A DNA stretch of 64,000 nucleotides, from assembly GCF_001699815.1 (NCBI RefSeq), contig NZ_MCGB01000113.1:1-64000 (forward strand), written 5' to 3'. The translations under genes were made by a program, and so were the position numbers. How positions within the stretch are numbered: the stretch's first letter is position 1; each line of letters begins with the position of its first letter. This document shows, in pieces, positions 19,859 to 29,186 of this stretch. The notes beneath the pieces are model-generated. The model was not told the origin of the DNA. It saw only the letters and a program-made list of their open reading frames with translations, and searched no databases. The DNA comes from Ralstonia pickettii. GTDB lineage: Bacteria; Pseudomonadota; Gammaproteobacteria; Burkholderiales; Burkholderiaceae.

Positions 19859-21415
19859 TCAACCGATTCCCATCGGAGACAGTCCCACCACAGCATGCGT
19901 CAACGCATATGCCGACGAATACTCCAGCTCGCCCGAGGCCTGCGCGTGGATCGTGAACAGCGGTTGCCCAACATTCACTTGATCCCGCAGTCGCACACGC
20001 ATCTGTACGCCCGCGACTTGACGCATCGGCGCGCCCGCAAGCTTCGCAATGCGGGCAAGGTGGCGGTTGTCGATGTGGGTGACGATTCCATTTTGCTCGG
20101 CAACGACGTCGCGGCGGAACACGGCTTCTCCGGGGATGCGCAAGCCACCCTGCGCCTCGCAGATCGCTTCGAATTTTCGCCATGCAGCACCGCTGTCCAG
20201 CAGGTCGGTTGCCATGACAAGCCCCGTTCCGGCAACAGCCGTACCGCAAAACTCCAGCAATGCGCCGGCCAGCAATAGAGACCGTTCCCGCAAGTCGAAC
20301 GGCGCGGTAGGGGTCCGTTGGAGTACAGCCAGAACGTCTCTTGCTTCCAGCGCAGGGCCGATCCCGCGGCCAACGGGCTGCGCGCCATCCGTGCGCACCA
20401 TCAGCACCTGCACCCCAAAAGCTTGCGCCACACGCTTGAGCAGCATTTCAAGGCGTTCAAGGTCTTCGACACTGCGGACTTTGGCCGTCGGCCCCACAGG
20501 CACGTCGATCAACACATGGGTGGACCCGGCCGCGATCTTCTTGGAGAGAATGGACGCCACAAGCTGGGCATCGCTGTCGACGTCCAGTGCCCTTTCCACT
20601 CGAATCAAGACGTCGTCCGCCGGGCTGAGACTCAATGCCCCGCCCCACGCGAGCGATGCCCCAACCTGCCCCACAACGCATCGCAACTCTGCCGCGCTCA
20701 GGTTGACGCGGGTGAGCGTTTCCATCATGTCGGCGGTACCCGCAGGCGAGGTGATGGCGCGTGACGACGTTTTAGGCAGCAGCAGCCCCGCCGCCGCACA
20801 GATGGCAACGACGATAGGGCTGGTGCGATTGCCGGGCAGACCGCCCACGCAGTGCTTGTCTGCCACGACCGCGCGGTCCCACTGCAGACGCTCTCCGGAG
20901 TCGACCATCGCTTGTGTGAGGTCGATGGTTTCCTTGATGGTCATGCGGCTGGATGCGCAGGCGCTCAGGAATGCCGCGATATGGACATCGGCATAACGCT
21001 CATGCGAGATGTCAGCAATGATCTCCTGCAATTGCTTGGCGTCCAGATGCCCGCCATAGATCTTGGCCCGCAGGGCGCGCAGCGACTCAAGCGACGGCGC
21101 GTGCCTGACGCAGACTTCGTCACCCGGGCGCGCCATCAACGAATCGACCGCGCTGGCTGACAGGCTCACCTCATGCTTTTCCAGCAACCCCGAGCCCACG
21201 AGGTTCAGCGTGGCGATCAGCGATCGCTGCCCGATCTGGACTTCTACGCGGGCCTGCGCGGCAAAGCCCTCGGACCGGCAGATCGCGCTGTCAGGGTGCA
21301 TGTAGATGACGTGCTCCTGCCACGTGTCAATGCCAAGCGCCTTGAACCTGAGGCATCCCAGCGGGGCAATGGACGCGTCAACTGGGGGCATGGAGACGGT
21401 GGTCATGACAGGCAT
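19859..21415 (-). CDS. Thymidine phosphorylase family protein (AMP phosphorylase-like)
   Basis: A 518-residue member of the family of long thymidine/AMP phosphorylases. It carries an extra N-terminal domain (about 90 residues) before the glycosyltransferase core. The phosphate and base site motif [17 protein letters not shown] is intact, as is [18 protein letters not shown]. Archaeal members split NMPs with phosphate to give ribose 1,5-bisphosphate and a base. It is last in a leftward five-gene operon (hsp20, RNase-like MBL protein, PRPP synthase, DUF1488, this gene). That context suggests recovery of ribose phosphate from RNA. The start is 21415, one base after the previous stop; 21406 is an alternative. 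Its actual substrate is inferred. Confidence 0.85.
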   Translation of the reverse strand: MPVMTTVSMPPVDASIAPLGCLRFKALGIDTWQEHVIYMHPDSAICRSEGFAAQARVEVQIGQRSLIATLNLVGSGLLEKHEVSLSASAVDSLMARPGDEVCVRHAPSLESLRALRAKIYGGHLDAKQLQEIIADISHERYADVHIAAFLSACASSRMTIKETIDLTQAMVDSGERLQWDRAVVADKHCVGGLPGNRTSPIVVAICAAAGLLLPKTSSRAITSPAGTADMMETLTRVNLSAAELRCVVGQVGASLAWGGALSLSPADDVLIRVERALDVDSDAQLVASILSKKIAAGSTHVLIDVPVGPTAKVRSVEDLERLEMLLKRVAQAFGVQVLMVRTDGAQPVGRGIGPALEARDVLAVLQRTPTAPFDLRERSLLLAGALLEFCGTAVAGTGLVMATDLLDSGAAWRKFEAICEAQGGLRIPGEAVFRRDVVAEQNGIVTHIDNRHLARIAKLAGAPMRQVAGVQMRVRLRDQVNVGQPLFTIHAQASGELEYSSAYALTHAVVGLSPMGIG

Positions 21416-21416
21416 G

Positions 21417-21695
21417 TCAGCCAGCGAACCGGAAGTGCCCGCTGTGTAGCGTGATCTCCTTGGAACCTGTTTGCTCGAACAGAAGGCGTGCAACTTCTTC
21501 GATATCTCCACGGTGCACCTTGAACGCGCTCAGCAGATCGTCCGACCGGCAGGAAAGCGCACCAAAATGATCCTCGAGGGCTTCCGCCGTGATTGCGTAG
21601 CTTGCGGAGCAGCCATCGACCGACGCGCGGCATTGCAGGCGCGGCCCTGCTGCGCAGTATGTCGGGTCGTCAGGCAGGAACCTGATCTGTTTCAT
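21417..21695 (-). CDS. DUF1488 family protein
   Basis: A 92-residue protein with the DUF1488 pattern: an acidic N-terminus ([20 protein letters not shown]), [14 protein letters not shown] and a tail with [19 protein letters not shown]. The function of DUF1488 is not known. The ATG has a strong ribosome site (CTGGAGGCC). It is tightly packed between the PRPP synthase and phosphorylase genes in the hsp20-led operon, so it is produced under the same conditions. Confidence 0.85.
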   Translation of the reverse strand: MKQIRFLPDDPTYCAAGPRLQCRASVDGCSASYAITAEALEDHFGALSCRSDDLLSAFKVHRGDIEEVARLLFEQTGSKEITLHSGHFRFAG

Positions 21696-21724
21696 GATGG
21701 CCTCCAGATACGAAAGCGCCCCGG

Positions 21725-22666
21725 TCAAACAAGCATCTGCTTGCTCAAAGGCAGGGGTAGATCAAACATGCGTGAAATGGCATCGACCAGCGGCCCTGTC
21801 AGTGCAATCTGGTTCGAAGGATGCGGGATCGTGTCGCACGTGACCACCTCGGCGCTGGCCGCACACAGCTGGCTGTACGCGTCGGCGGCGAACACAGCAT
21901 GCACTCCTACGCATACCGGCTGCGGTTTGCCGGCGCGCTGCAGCAAGCCTGCGGCCGCAAGCATCGTGCGCCCGGTCGAGATGATGTCGTCGACGAGTAC
22001 CGGCACACACCTTGGTGGAATGTTCGGCAACTCAGTCACTTCCACGTGCCACGCACTGTGTCGCGTCTTGGTCAATGCTGCCCATGGGGCCCCGCACATG
22101 CCTGCTACTTGCTCGACCCACTGCCTGCTTTCCTCGTCAGGCCCGATCAGGAACGGCGCCTGTACATGGGTCTGAATCCATTCGGCAATGGCAGGGGCGG
22201 CTTCCACGGCGACCGTCGGCACGCGATAGACCTCCGACAAACGCGAAATGCGATGCAAGTGCGGATCCACCGTGACAAGCCAGTCGAACACGGGATTGAG
22301 CAAGGCGGCAAAGTGTTCCGCAGCGCGAATCTCGCCCGCATTGAAGATGACATCCTGCCGCATATACGGCAGGTACGGCGCAATCAGGCCAACGCGGCGC
22401 GCCCCGCCCTGGCGTGCGGCAATTGCCAGCCAGAGCAGTGGCAAGAGCTTCTCGTCGGGATGATCGAGTGTGCAGACAATGGCCACTTCTGCGCCGTGCA
22501 CGGGCGTGTAAAGCCGCACGTACGACTCTCCGTCGGGAAAGTGGGTCACTGCGGCATGCCCCAACTCCGCGCGCAGCGGAATGGCAAGTCGCATGGTGGC
22601 GGTGTCGCAGCCGGGCATGGCAATGAGCACACGCTGCGGGTCCAGGGCAACGGTCGGGGCGGTCAT
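21725..22666 (-). CDS. Ribose-phosphate pyrophosphokinase (class III-like)
   Basis: A 313-residue PRPP synthase homologue that interconverts ribose 5-phosphate plus ATP and PRPP plus AMP. Visible motifs are FPDGESYVRLY, the ATP-contact PYLPYMRQD, TVDPHLHR (the archaeal class III form rather than the bacterial one), a catalytic-loop Lys and Arg (KTR), and the PRPP loop VLVDDIISTGRT. The ATG overlaps the stop of the MBL gene (ATGA). Being in an operon with an RNase-like protein and a phosphorylase, it is probably not the housekeeping Prs. It could feed salvage, or run backwards to make ATP from PRPP and AMP, but that is speculation. Confidence 0.88.
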   Translation of the reverse strand: MTAPTVALDPQRVLIAMPGCDTATMRLAIPLRAELGHAAVTHFPDGESYVRLYTPVHGAEVAIVCTLDHPDEKLLPLLWLAIAARQGGARRVGLIAPYLPYMRQDVIFNAGEIRAAEHFAALLNPVFDWLVTVDPHLHRISRLSEVYRVPTVAVEAAPAIAEWIQTHVQAPFLIGPDEESRQWVEQVAGMCGAPWAALTKTRHSAWHVEVTELPNIPPRCVPVLVDDIISTGRTMLAAAGLLQRAGKPQPVCVGVHAVFAADAYSQLCAASAEVVTCDTIPHPSNQIALTGPLVDAISRMFDLPLPLSKQMLV

Positions 22667-24027
22667 GCACCCTCCAGTTCGTAGGACTGGCGGTACTCCG
22701 GCATGCGGACCGGCCACTGCAATTCATGCTCGATCCGCTGGCGCAAGGCGTCGCTGGCGGCTGGCTCGCCATGCACGATGAAGGTCTGCTGTGGCGGCCG
22801 CGTGAAGCCCCGTAACCAGGTCATCAGTTCATTGGCATCCGCGTGGGCGGACAGATTCTGGATCTGCTCAACCGAGGCTCGGATGGCAACCTCGCGTCCG
22901 TGCACGCGCAACGCCCTTTGACCGGCCAGCAGCGCGGCGCCCCGCGTGCCGGCGGCCTGGAAGCCCGACATCAGGATGGCGTTGCGCTTGCCGCCGCCAA
23001 AGCTCTTGAGGTGATGCAGCACCCGCCCGCCGGTCGCCATGCCGCTTGCCGCAAGAATGATCTTGGGCGCGCGATCGTTCCCCAGATGCCTCGACTGTTC
23101 AGGGCTCTGCACCGGAATGGCCAATGCACAGGCGGCCTGGCAGTCGGCAGCCTCGATATGCAGATCGTCAATATGATGCGCAAACACCCCCGTCGCCAGT
23201 TCGGCCATCGGGCTGTCGAGGTAGATCGGCACATGTGGAATCCGATGCTCGCGGATCAGCATGTAAAGGCAATACAGAAGCTCCTGCGTACGCCCCACAG
23301 CGAAAGCCGGGATCAGCAGCGTGCCGCCCTGCCCGATGGTCCGCTGCACAACCTGCTCGAGTGCATCGAGCGGGTCCCCCTCCGGATGCACGCGATCGCC
23401 ATAGGTCGATTCGACCAACAGGGTATCGGCCTCCGCAATGGGCTCGGGTGGCCGCATGACGGGATCGACCTGCCGCCCCAGGTCGCCGGAGAAGACAATG
23501 CGGCGCCCCTCGGTCAGCAATGTTGCCGTGGCCGCACCGATGATGTGTCCTGCACGGTGGAACTCCGCTTCCACGCCGTCGGCAACGGAGAAGCGCTCGC
23601 CATAGCCGACGGGATGCAGCCGGCGTAACGCCCTGGCGGCGTCCTTTTCGTCATAGAGCGGCAACGCGGGATGATGGCGCGAGAACCCCTCGGCGTTCGC
23701 GTACTGTGCATCCTCCTGCGCAAGCCGAGCGCTGTCAGGCAGCAGGATGTTGCACAGTTCTGCCGTGCCTTTCGTGCAATAGACCGGACCATGAAACCCA
23801 TTGCGCACGAGCAGCGGCAGGTAGCCGCTGTGGTCGATATGGGCATGCGTGAGCACGACCGCATCGATGTGATGCGGGTTGACGGCAAGCTTGTCCCAGT
23901 TGCGCAGACGCAGCGACTTGTAGCCCTGAAACAGCCCGCAGTCGACCATCACACGGTGCGCGCCGGTCTCAAGCACATACTTTGAGCCCGTCACCGTGTC
24001 GGTTGCGCCGAGAAATTGCAGCCGCAT
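22663..24027 (-). CDS. MBL-fold beta-CASP RNA-processing hydrolase
   Basis: A 454-residue metallo-beta-lactamase-fold protein of the RNase J/CPSF-like (beta-CASP) group. The zinc motif HAHIDHSG is at residues 61-68, further ligands are in FHRAGHIIGA and VFSGDLGR, and the beta-CASP and RNA-metabolism motifs are in IYLDSPMAELAT and LSAHADANEL. Such enzymes are RNA endo- or 5' exonucleases. The gene follows hsp20 by 18 bases and overlaps the PRPP synthase gene, so it is the second gene in the FNR-box-led operon. A role in turning over RNA during oxygen starvation is inferred from neighbours. Confidence 0.9.
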   Translation of the reverse strand: MRLQFLGATDTVTGSKYVLETGAHRVMVDCGLFQGYKSLRLRNWDKLAVNPHHIDAVVLTHAHIDHSGYLPLLVRNGFHGPVYCTKGTAELCNILLPDSARLAQEDAQYANAEGFSRHHPALPLYDEKDAARALRRLHPVGYGERFSVADGVEAEFHRAGHIIGAATATLLTEGRRIVFSGDLGRQVDPVMRPPEPIAEADTLLVESTYGDRVHPEGDPLDALEQVVQRTIGQGGTLLIPAFAVGRTQELLYCLYMLIREHRIPHVPIYLDSPMAELATGVFAHHIDDLHIEAADCQAACALAIPVQSPEQSRHLGNDRAPKIILAASGMATGGRVLHHLKSFGGGKRNAILMSGFQAAGTRGAALLAGQRALRVHGREVAIRASVEQIQNLSAHADANELMTWLRGFTRPPQQTFIVHGEPAASDALRQRIEHELQWPVRMPEYRQSYELEGA

Positions 24028-24045
24028 GCCACAGTCCCCTGGCGC

Positions 24046-24468
24046 CTAGCGAATCGTGATGCGCTGCTGTGGAGAGGCGTCCTTCTTGGGCAGCGTCACA
24101 CGCAGCAGTCCGTTTTCGTACGTGGCGTCGACCTTGCTCTCATCGACTGCCGCATCCAGCGTGAACATGCGCTGCATGGTGCCGCTGTAGCGCTCGCTGC
24201 GGATGATGCGTTCGCCTTCCTTCTCTTCGGAAGTGCGCTCCACCTTGGCCGAGATCATGACCGTACCGCGATCGACCGTCACGTCGATATCTTCCTTTTT
24301 CGCACCCGGGATTTCTGCGACAACGCTGTATGCCTTGTCAGACTCCGTCACATCCACCTTGAATGGCAGCGCGCTATCCATGCTGCCGCGAACCGAGCGC
24401 AGAAGCCCCTGGAAGATATCGCCAACCGGTTCAATGGCGAACGGGTCATAACGCTTGAGTTGACTCAT
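24046..24468 (-). CDS. Small heat shock protein Hsp20 (copy 1)
   Basis: A 140-residue alpha-crystallin-type holdase that binds unfolding proteins without ATP. The alpha-crystallin domain spans about residues 38-130 (KVDVTESDKAYSVVAEIPGA to ENGLLRVTLPKK). A textbook ribosome site (AGGAGG) precedes the ATG. It is the first gene of the leftward operon that includes the MBL RNase, PRPP synthase, DUF1488 and phosphorylase genes. A degenerate FNR-like box at 24544 stands 28 bases upstream of a possible -10 (CACGAT). A second, longer Hsp20 gene is at 41031. HspX of M. tuberculosis plays the same part in the DosR regulon. Confidence 0.93.
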   Translation of the reverse strand: MSQLKRYDPFAIEPVGDIFQGLLRSVRGSMDSALPFKVDVTESDKAYSVVAEIPGAKKEDIDVTVDRGTVMISAKVERTSEEKEGERIIRSERYSGTMQRMFTLDAAVDESKVDATYENGLLRVTLPKKDASPQQRITIR

Positions 24469-24543
24469 GACTGCCTCCTGATGAGTGATCCCAGGGTTCC
24501 TGGGGTCAATAGATTCATCGTGGCACGGCAGTGCCGGAGCGCC

Positions 24544-24557
24544 TTGCGGCAGATCAA
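24544..24557 (-). promoter_or_regulatory. FNR/ANR-like box, hsp20 operon
   Basis: Read leftward the box is TTGAT-CTGC-CGCAA: left half perfect, right half a variant. The centre is 28 bases upstream of CACGAT (a 3/6 match to the -10 consensus), which would put the start point about 40 bases before the hsp20 ATG. Confidence 0.55.
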
Positions 24558-24634
24558 CGGTGGCGCACGGTAGCCGTCGCAAGCGCGGCTTGGGACTCGC
24601 ATCAAGCACATCGCTTCTGAGGTGCCGGCTGCCG

Positions 24635-24652
24635 TGTCAGGCTTTCCTGACA
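24635..24652 (+). promoter_or_regulatory. 18-bp palindromic operator, copy 1
   Basis: TGTCAGG-CTTT-CCTGACA, a perfect 7-bp inverted repeat with a 4-base spacer. The reverse complement of the same 18 bases lies at 38632-38649 before the histidine kinase gene. It has no T tail and lies 156 bases before the LRAT-like start, so an operator fits better than a terminator. A NarL-type regulator is the natural candidate to bind it. Confidence 0.6.
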
Positions 24653-24807
24653 TGGAAACCCGCGGCTCCGACAGCATTCTCAGCGCAGCCTGCATGACGC
24701 GGGCGTGTGCACTGCCAATACTGGTGGCACATCACCAAACAGCGCAGCGTCTTGTCGCATCGCCCCCTAGAACTCGACAACGCCCAGCCAGTACAACGGA
24801 GCGCGCC

Positions 24808-25308
24808 ATGAGCCGGAACATCGAATGCATCGCCCTGTGGAATGCGCCGCAAGACCTCGCCGCTTTTGACACTGCGCTTCCTGTTGGCGCACACCTTGTA
24901 GCGGACCGCGATGGGTACGAACACCACGGCATCTATGTCGGCAATGGGCAGGTCATTCACTACGCCGGCTTCTCGCGCCGTCAGCGCCGCGGGCCGGTGG
25001 AGCGCATCTCCATTGGCTGCTTTGCATGCGGTTTTGCAGTGACCATCCAGCGCGACGCCAGCCCCTGCTACGACGGTGAAGAAGTCGCCCGCCGTGCCGG
25101 TTCACGCCTGGGGGAGCGCAATTATCGGCTGCTGACCAACAACTGCGAGCACTTCTGTTCGTGGTGCCTGTTCGGAGAATGCCGCAGCGCACAGGTGGAG
25201 GCGTGCCTGAAAAGCCCCGTGCGAGCTGCGCGCACGCTATTCAAGCTGATGCTGCTGGCGCTTTCGACCGAATGTCGGACCGCACACCCGCAGGCTCGGG
25301 CCGCGTGA
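24808..25308 (+). CDS. LRAT/NlpC-P60-like domain protein
   Basis: A 166-residue protein of the LRAT-like branch of the NlpC/P60 thiol-enzyme fold. The order is circularly permuted as in LRAT: the His comes first (EHHGIYVGNGQVIHYAG) and the catalytic-type Cys follows in LLTNNCEHFCSWCLFGECR. Eukaryotic LRAT proteins transfer acyl chains from phospholipids; the bacterial role is unknown. The ATG at 24808 gives a protein beginning just before the domain. It lies downstream of the 18-bp palindrome and may be controlled by it. A small gene follows 14 bases after its stop. Confidence 0.82.
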   Translation: MSRNIECIALWNAPQDLAAFDTALPVGAHLVADRDGYEHHGIYVGNGQVIHYAGFSRRQRRGPVERISIGCFACGFAVTIQRDASPCYDGEEVARRAGSRLGERNYRLLTNNCEHFCSWCLFGECRSAQVEACLKSPVRAARTLFKLMLLALSTECRTAHPQARAA

Positions 25309-25322
25309 CACCGGAGAACTCC

Positions 25323-25544
25323 ATGCCCCAATGCGATACCTCGTTGCGCGAGCTGGTCACCAAGTGGTTTGGCCTGAGCGATATGCCGCATCTGCGAATC
25401 ACGCGCCTGCATTGCCCCGGCGTCGATTGCGGCTGCGTGCGGGCGGAGCTGACGACATCCGCCCGCCCGCTTGCCATCGTCTTCTTTCGTCACCAGGCGG
25501 GCTGCTGGAGGTTGTTTCCGCCATCGCCCACACGCCGCCGATAG
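25323..25544 (+). CDS. Small Cys-containing protein, unknown
   Basis: A 73-residue protein with a good ribosome site (GGAGAACTCC before the ATG), 14 bases after the LRAT-like gene. It carries a cysteine group (HCPGVDCGCVRAEL) and a basic tail. I know no family for it. Its position between the LRAT-like gene and the FNR box of ftsH suggests a two-gene unit with the LRAT-like gene. Confidence 0.6.
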   Translation: MPQCDTSLRELVTKWFGLSDMPHLRITRLHCPGVDCGCVRAELTTSARPLAIVFFRHQAGCWRLFPPSPTRRR

Positions 25545-25593
25545 TGGCAACGTAAGTTTCCCTGCTGTAAGCCGACCCCAACTTGCGGGTGGG

Positions 25594-25607
25594 TTGATCC
25601 GCATCAA
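25594..25607 (+). promoter_or_regulatory. FNR/ANR box, ftsH
   Basis: TTGAT-CCGC-ATCAA, a perfect match to the FNR/ANR consensus. The centre is 28 bases upstream of GAACAT (25629-25634), a possible -10, giving a class II arrangement and a leader of about 45 bases before ftsH. Confidence 0.8.
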
Positions 25608-25685
25608 CCGTCATTCCGGCTCAGGCACGAACATCAAGGTTCGATCCGGATGCCGGTTGACGCACGACCATGCGAAGGTGAACAC

Positions 25686-27641
25686 GTGAAAGAGAGTATG
25701 CAGCCACGGCAGCAAAGGTTCTCGCTCTGGTACGCCGTCATCGTCGCGTTGACCATGCTGGCGTTTCAGACGCTGTTCATGTCCGAGCAGGTCGACACAC
25801 TCCCCTACAGCGACTTCAAGGTCCTACTGCATGCGGGCAAGATCAAGGACGTCGCCATTGGTGACCAGGACATCACCGGCACGTTCTCGACGGAAGGCGT
25901 CGAGGCGTTGCTGACGCAGCAGCAGGTCGATGCCATCCACCGTACAGGCAAGGGCGACCATCCTTTCCAGACCCTTCGCGTGAATGACCCGGCTCTTGTT
26001 CAGGAGCTGGAGGCGGCAAAGGTGCGCTTTGTCGGTCGGCCGGACAACAAATGGTTGAGCACCCTCTTGTCGTGGGTTGTGCCTGCGCTCCTGTTCTTCG
26101 CGGTTTGGAACTTCCTGATCCGGCGCATGGGCGGGGCCGCCGCAGGTGGGCTGATGGAAATCGGTAAGAGCAAGGCAAAGGTCTACATGCAAAAGGAAAC
26201 CGGCGTGACCTTCGCCGACGTTGCCGGCATCGATGAAGCCAAGGACGAGTTGTCGGAAATCGTGAGCTTTCTGAAAGAGCCACTGCGGTATCAGCTCCTG
26301 GGCGGCAGGATCCCCAAGGGGGTGTTGCTTGTGGGGGCACCCGGCACGGGCAAGACGCTGCTTGCCAAGGCAGTTGCCGGTGAAGCAGGCGTGCCTTTTT
26401 TCAGCATGAGCGGGTCGGAGTTTGTCGAGATGTTCGTTGGTGTAGGTGCCGCACGCGTGCGGGATCTGTTCAGCCAGGCCGAATCCATGGCGCCATGCAT
26501 CATCTTTATCGATGAACTCGATGCCCTGGGCAAGACGCGTGCGTTCAACCTGGTTGGCGGCAATGAAGAGCGCGAGCAAACGCTGAACCAGCTTCTGGTC
26601 GAAATGGACGGCTTTGACAGCAACAAGGGCGTCATCATCATGGCCGCGACGAACCGGCCCGAAATACTTGACCCTGCGCTGCTTCGTCCTGGCCGGTTTG
26701 ACCGTCATGTCGCCCTGGACCGTCCGGACCTCAAGGGGCGAGAGCAGATCCTCAAGGTCCACGCCAAAAACGTCACGCTGGGGGCCGATGTCGACCTAGG
26801 CAAGATTGCCGCCCGAACACCGGGCTTTGCCGGCGCCGACCTGGCCAACCTCGTCAACGAGGCGGCGCTTCTTGCGGCGCGCGAAGGTAAATCCGCCGTC
26901 GAGACCACCGACTTTGACCAGGCGCTTGACCGCATCGTTGGCGGCCTGGAGAAGAAGAACCGCGTGATGAACGCCACGGAAAAGGAGACGATTGCCTACC
27001 ACGAAGCCGGCCATGCCATCGTGGCCGAGCACCGCCCCCTGGCCGATCGCGTTTCGAAGGTTTCCATCATTCCAAGAGGCATCGCTGCCCTGGGCTACAC
27101 GCAGCAGACGCCTACGGAGGACCGCTATCTGCTCAAGCACAGCGAATTGCTGGACCGGCTCGACGTGCTGCTGGGCGGCTACGTTGCCGAGCAGATCGTG
27201 TACCACGATGTATCGACCGGTGCGCAAAACGACTTGCAACGCGCCACTGACATGGCCCGCCAGATGATTACCCAGTTCGGCATGAGCGAACAGCTCGGAC
27301 TGGCGACCTATGAGCAGACGCCCAACCCGCTACTCGCCGGCACAGGCTTGATGCAGCGCGAGCGCAAGGAATATAGCGAAGACACAGCCCAGTTGATCGA
27401 TGCGGAAGTGCGCAAGGTGTTGTCCGATGCCAGCGCACGCGTGACCGCAACACTGGAAGGCCAGCGTGCCAAACTGGACGCTTTGTCGCGTATGTTGCTG
27501 GACAAGGAGGTGGTTGACCGCCACGACCTCGACATGATTCTGGCTGGCAACGTGACCCCAATGCCGCCCCCGAAGGCAGAAGCGGGCTCCCCCGCCAGCG
27601 TTCCAGCGCTAGTGCCAGCGCAACAGCCGCATTCACGGTAA
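25686..27641 (+). CDS. ftsH: Additional ATP-dependent zinc metalloprotease FtsH
   Basis: A roughly 650-residue membrane AAA+ protease. There is one N-terminal membrane helix ([18 protein letters not shown]), a periplasmic domain, a second helix ([17 protein letters not shown]), Walker [14 protein letters not shown], Walker [13 protein letters not shown], the second region of homology ([15 protein letters not shown]) and the zinc site HEAGH. It degrades membrane and short-lived regulatory proteins. The GTG at 25686 has an AAGGTG site; ATG 25698 is an alternative. Its control by a perfect FNR box and its setting between stress genes suggest a second, oxygen-responsive FtsH beside a housekeeping one elsewhere. 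Its 3' end overlaps the convergent esterase-family gene by nine bases. Confidence 0.93.
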   Translation: MKESMQPRQQRFSLWYAVIVALTMLAFQTLFMSEQVDTLPYSDFKVLLHAGKIKDVAIGDQDITGTFSTEGVEALLTQQQVDAIHRTGKGDHPFQTLRVNDPALVQELEAAKVRFVGRPDNKWLSTLLSWVVPALLFFAVWNFLIRRMGGAAAGGLMEIGKSKAKVYMQKETGVTFADVAGIDEAKDELSEIVSFLKEPLRYQLLGGRIPKGVLLVGAPGTGKTLLAKAVAGEAGVPFFSMSGSEFVEMFVGVGAARVRDLFSQAESMAPCIIFIDELDALGKTRAFNLVGGNEEREQTLNQLLVEMDGFDSNKGVIIMAATNRPEILDPALLRPGRFDRHVALDRPDLKGREQILKVHAKNVTLGADVDLGKIAARTPGFAGADLANLVNEAALLAAREGKSAVETTDFDQALDRIVGGLEKKNRVMNATEKETIAYHEAGHAIVAEHRPLADRVSKVSIIPRGIAALGYTQQTPTEDRYLLKHSELLDRLDVLLGGYVAEQIVYHDVSTGAQNDLQRATDMARQMITQFGMSEQLGLATYEQTPNPLLAGTGLMQRERKEYSEDTAQLIDAEVRKVLSDASARVTATLEGQRAKLDALSRMLLDKEVVDRHDLDMILAGNVTPMPPPKAEAGSPASVPALVPAQQPHSR

Positions 27642-28919
27642 CAGCGCCGTGGTCAATGGCTCGATGGCGAAGGTTTCGTCCAGATGGATCAGCGCGTCAA
27701 ACTGGGCACCGATGGCGGCATCGAAGTAGTGCGAGGCGTACTCGGTTTTCGGCAGGTACAGCACACCGATTGCCCGCTCCAGCAGCGGCTCGTGGAACAC
27801 ATCTGCCGCCGTATCGCCAAGCGGCAGGAGGAAGCGATCCAGCCCGGTGCTATGGAACACATGTTCCCAACTGTCCGGCAGCGCGGGGCGCACCCACTTC
27901 CGCTCGGCCTCGCCGCCCCACTCGGATGCGGCGCATACATGGCCCGTATAGGTGGTAAAGCCGACAAGCAATGCGGCGCCGCCCACCCGCTCACGCACGA
28001 GCTGTCCAAGGTTCCACTCATGCCGGCTGGCGGACTCCGTTGCCCGCGCATCGCCCACATGCGAGTTGTGCGCCCACACGACGACCCGTCCGTCGCCGCC
28101 TCGGCGCTGCCGGTATGCAGCCAAACCAAACAGCGTTTGTGCCATGTGCGCATCGCGCAGGTTCCACGTATTGACGCGGTGCCCGAATGATTCGCGGTAG
28201 TACGCTTCTGCGTTGACGACGACGATTGCGTTCTGCTCGGCAAAGAAATGCGAGTCGATGGCAGCGATCCCGTCCTGCTCGATCAGCCTGGCCTCGCTTG
28301 CCCGAAGCCGACGCAGTTGCTCGACCACCTCGCGTTGCGCTGGCAGCCTCAAACCTGCGGCGGCTTCGTAGCCGTACGTCATGGGTTCACGCACATGGTC
28401 CAGTGCCGCGTAGTGCATGCGCGCCACCGCTGCCTGCTCGGGGTCGGTCTTCTGCAGGTATTCGATGACGGCCTCGGCAGACCGGTACAGGCTGTACAGA
28501 TCCAACCCATAGACGCCCACACGTTCTGAGGCAGCAAGGGCCGTGTTGTGCTCATGCAGCCAGGTGATGAAGTCGAGCATCTCCGGGTTGCGCCACATCC
28601 ACTCCGGAAAACGCTGGAAATCGCCTAGCGCCTCGGTAGCGGTGTCCGCGCCCTCGCCCTGGACATAGCGGTTGATGCGCCACACGTCCGGCCAATCCCC
28701 CTCGATGGCGACAGCGTCAAAGCCGCCTTGCACAATCAACTGCCGTGTGATGTCTGCGCGTGACTGATAGAACTCGCGTGTTCCGTGCGTAGCCTCGCCA
28801 AGAAGAACGTAGCGCTTTCCCTTTGCCATCTCCAGCAGGGGGGCGTAGTCGGCAGCGCTTCCGGTGAGGCGGCTGGCCGCTTCGCGGACACCAAGAAAAG
28901 GCGTGAGAGGGGCAGACAT
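27633..28919 (-). CDS. Erythromycin esterase family protein
   Basis: A 428-residue member of the erythromycin-esterase (EreA/SSL) family. Conserved points are LLGEATHGTREFYQ, VAIEGDWPDVWRINRYV, the WMWRN segment and the His in VVWAHNSHVGDARATE. Despite the name, most members are not resistance enzymes. A related domain forms part of Rv2030c in the mycobacterial DosR regulon, beside pfkB, hspX and acg. The start at 28919 agrees with a promoter model: a -10 TAGACT at 28957-28962 and an FNR-like box 28 bases further up. Substrate unknown. Confidence 0.88.
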   Translation of the reverse strand: MSAPLTPFLGVREAASRLTGSAADYAPLLEMAKGKRYVLLGEATHGTREFYQSRADITRQLIVQGGFDAVAIEGDWPDVWRINRYVQGEGADTATEALGDFQRFPEWMWRNPEMLDFITWLHEHNTALAASERVGVYGLDLYSLYRSAEAVIEYLQKTDPEQAAVARMHYAALDHVREPMTYGYEAAAGLRLPAQREVVEQLRRLRASEARLIEQDGIAAIDSHFFAEQNAIVVVNAEAYYRESFGHRVNTWNLRDAHMAQTLFGLAAYRQRRGGDGRVVVWAHNSHVGDARATESASRHEWNLGQLVRERVGGAALLVGFTTYTGHVCAASEWGGEAERKWVRPALPDSWEHVFHSTGLDRFLLPLGDTAADVFHEPLLERAIGVLYLPKTEYASHYFDAAIGAQFDALIHLDETFAIEPLTTALLP

Positions 28920-28983
28920 GGGCGACGGACTCCACGGATGCAGCGGCAGTATCTGCAGTCTAGGCAGCGCTGATACACATTGA

Positions 28984-28997
28984 TTGCGCTATCTCAA
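28984..28997 (-). promoter_or_regulatory. FNR/ANR-like box, esterase-family gene
   Basis: Read leftward: TTGAG-ATAG-CGCAA. Both halves are variants, but the centre is exactly 28 bases upstream of TAGACT in a TGCCTAGACT context that resembles the other promoters here (TGCCTAGCAT). Confidence 0.5.
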
Positions 28998-29068
28998 GCG
29001 ACAGGCCGCTCGGCATTGCGGCGCAGCTCGACTCGAGTCTGGCCCGATGAGAGCTGCTGCACGCAGAG

Positions 29069-29082
29069 TTGATTCAGCCCAA
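29069..29082 (+). promoter_or_regulatory. FNR/ANR-like box upstream of 29187 gene
   Basis: TTGAT-TCAG-CCCAA: perfect left half, variant right half. The centre is 28 bases upstream of TACTCT. Nearly the same 14-mer (TTGAT-CCAG-CCCAA) stands before groEL. Confidence 0.5.
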
Positions 29083-29186
29083 AGTGCATCGCGCTGCGGG
29101 AGGTACTCTGAGAGTTGTCCACCGCGACTGCGTTGCAGATTCTGGTCTGCAGCAGGCCGGAGGAACTCGCCCTCATAGGAGTCAAC

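Larger units (their letters stand above)
24469..24807. other. Divergent control region between hsp20 and LRAT-like gene
   Basis: A 339-base gene-free stretch. It holds the hsp20 ribosome site, an FNR-like box at 24544-24557 facing left, and a perfect 18-bp palindrome at 24635-24652 that also occurs upstream of the histidine kinase gene. No further gene is seen. Confidence 0.6.

Noticed and set aside
25824-26762. 312-codon leftward frame inside ftsH
   Set aside because: Antisense shadow of ftsH, which has all AAA+ and zinc-protease motifs.
27633-28919. Erythromycin resistance gene
   Set aside because: The protein belongs to the wider esterase-like family found in dormancy loci; no resistance context is present, so a resistance call is not supported.
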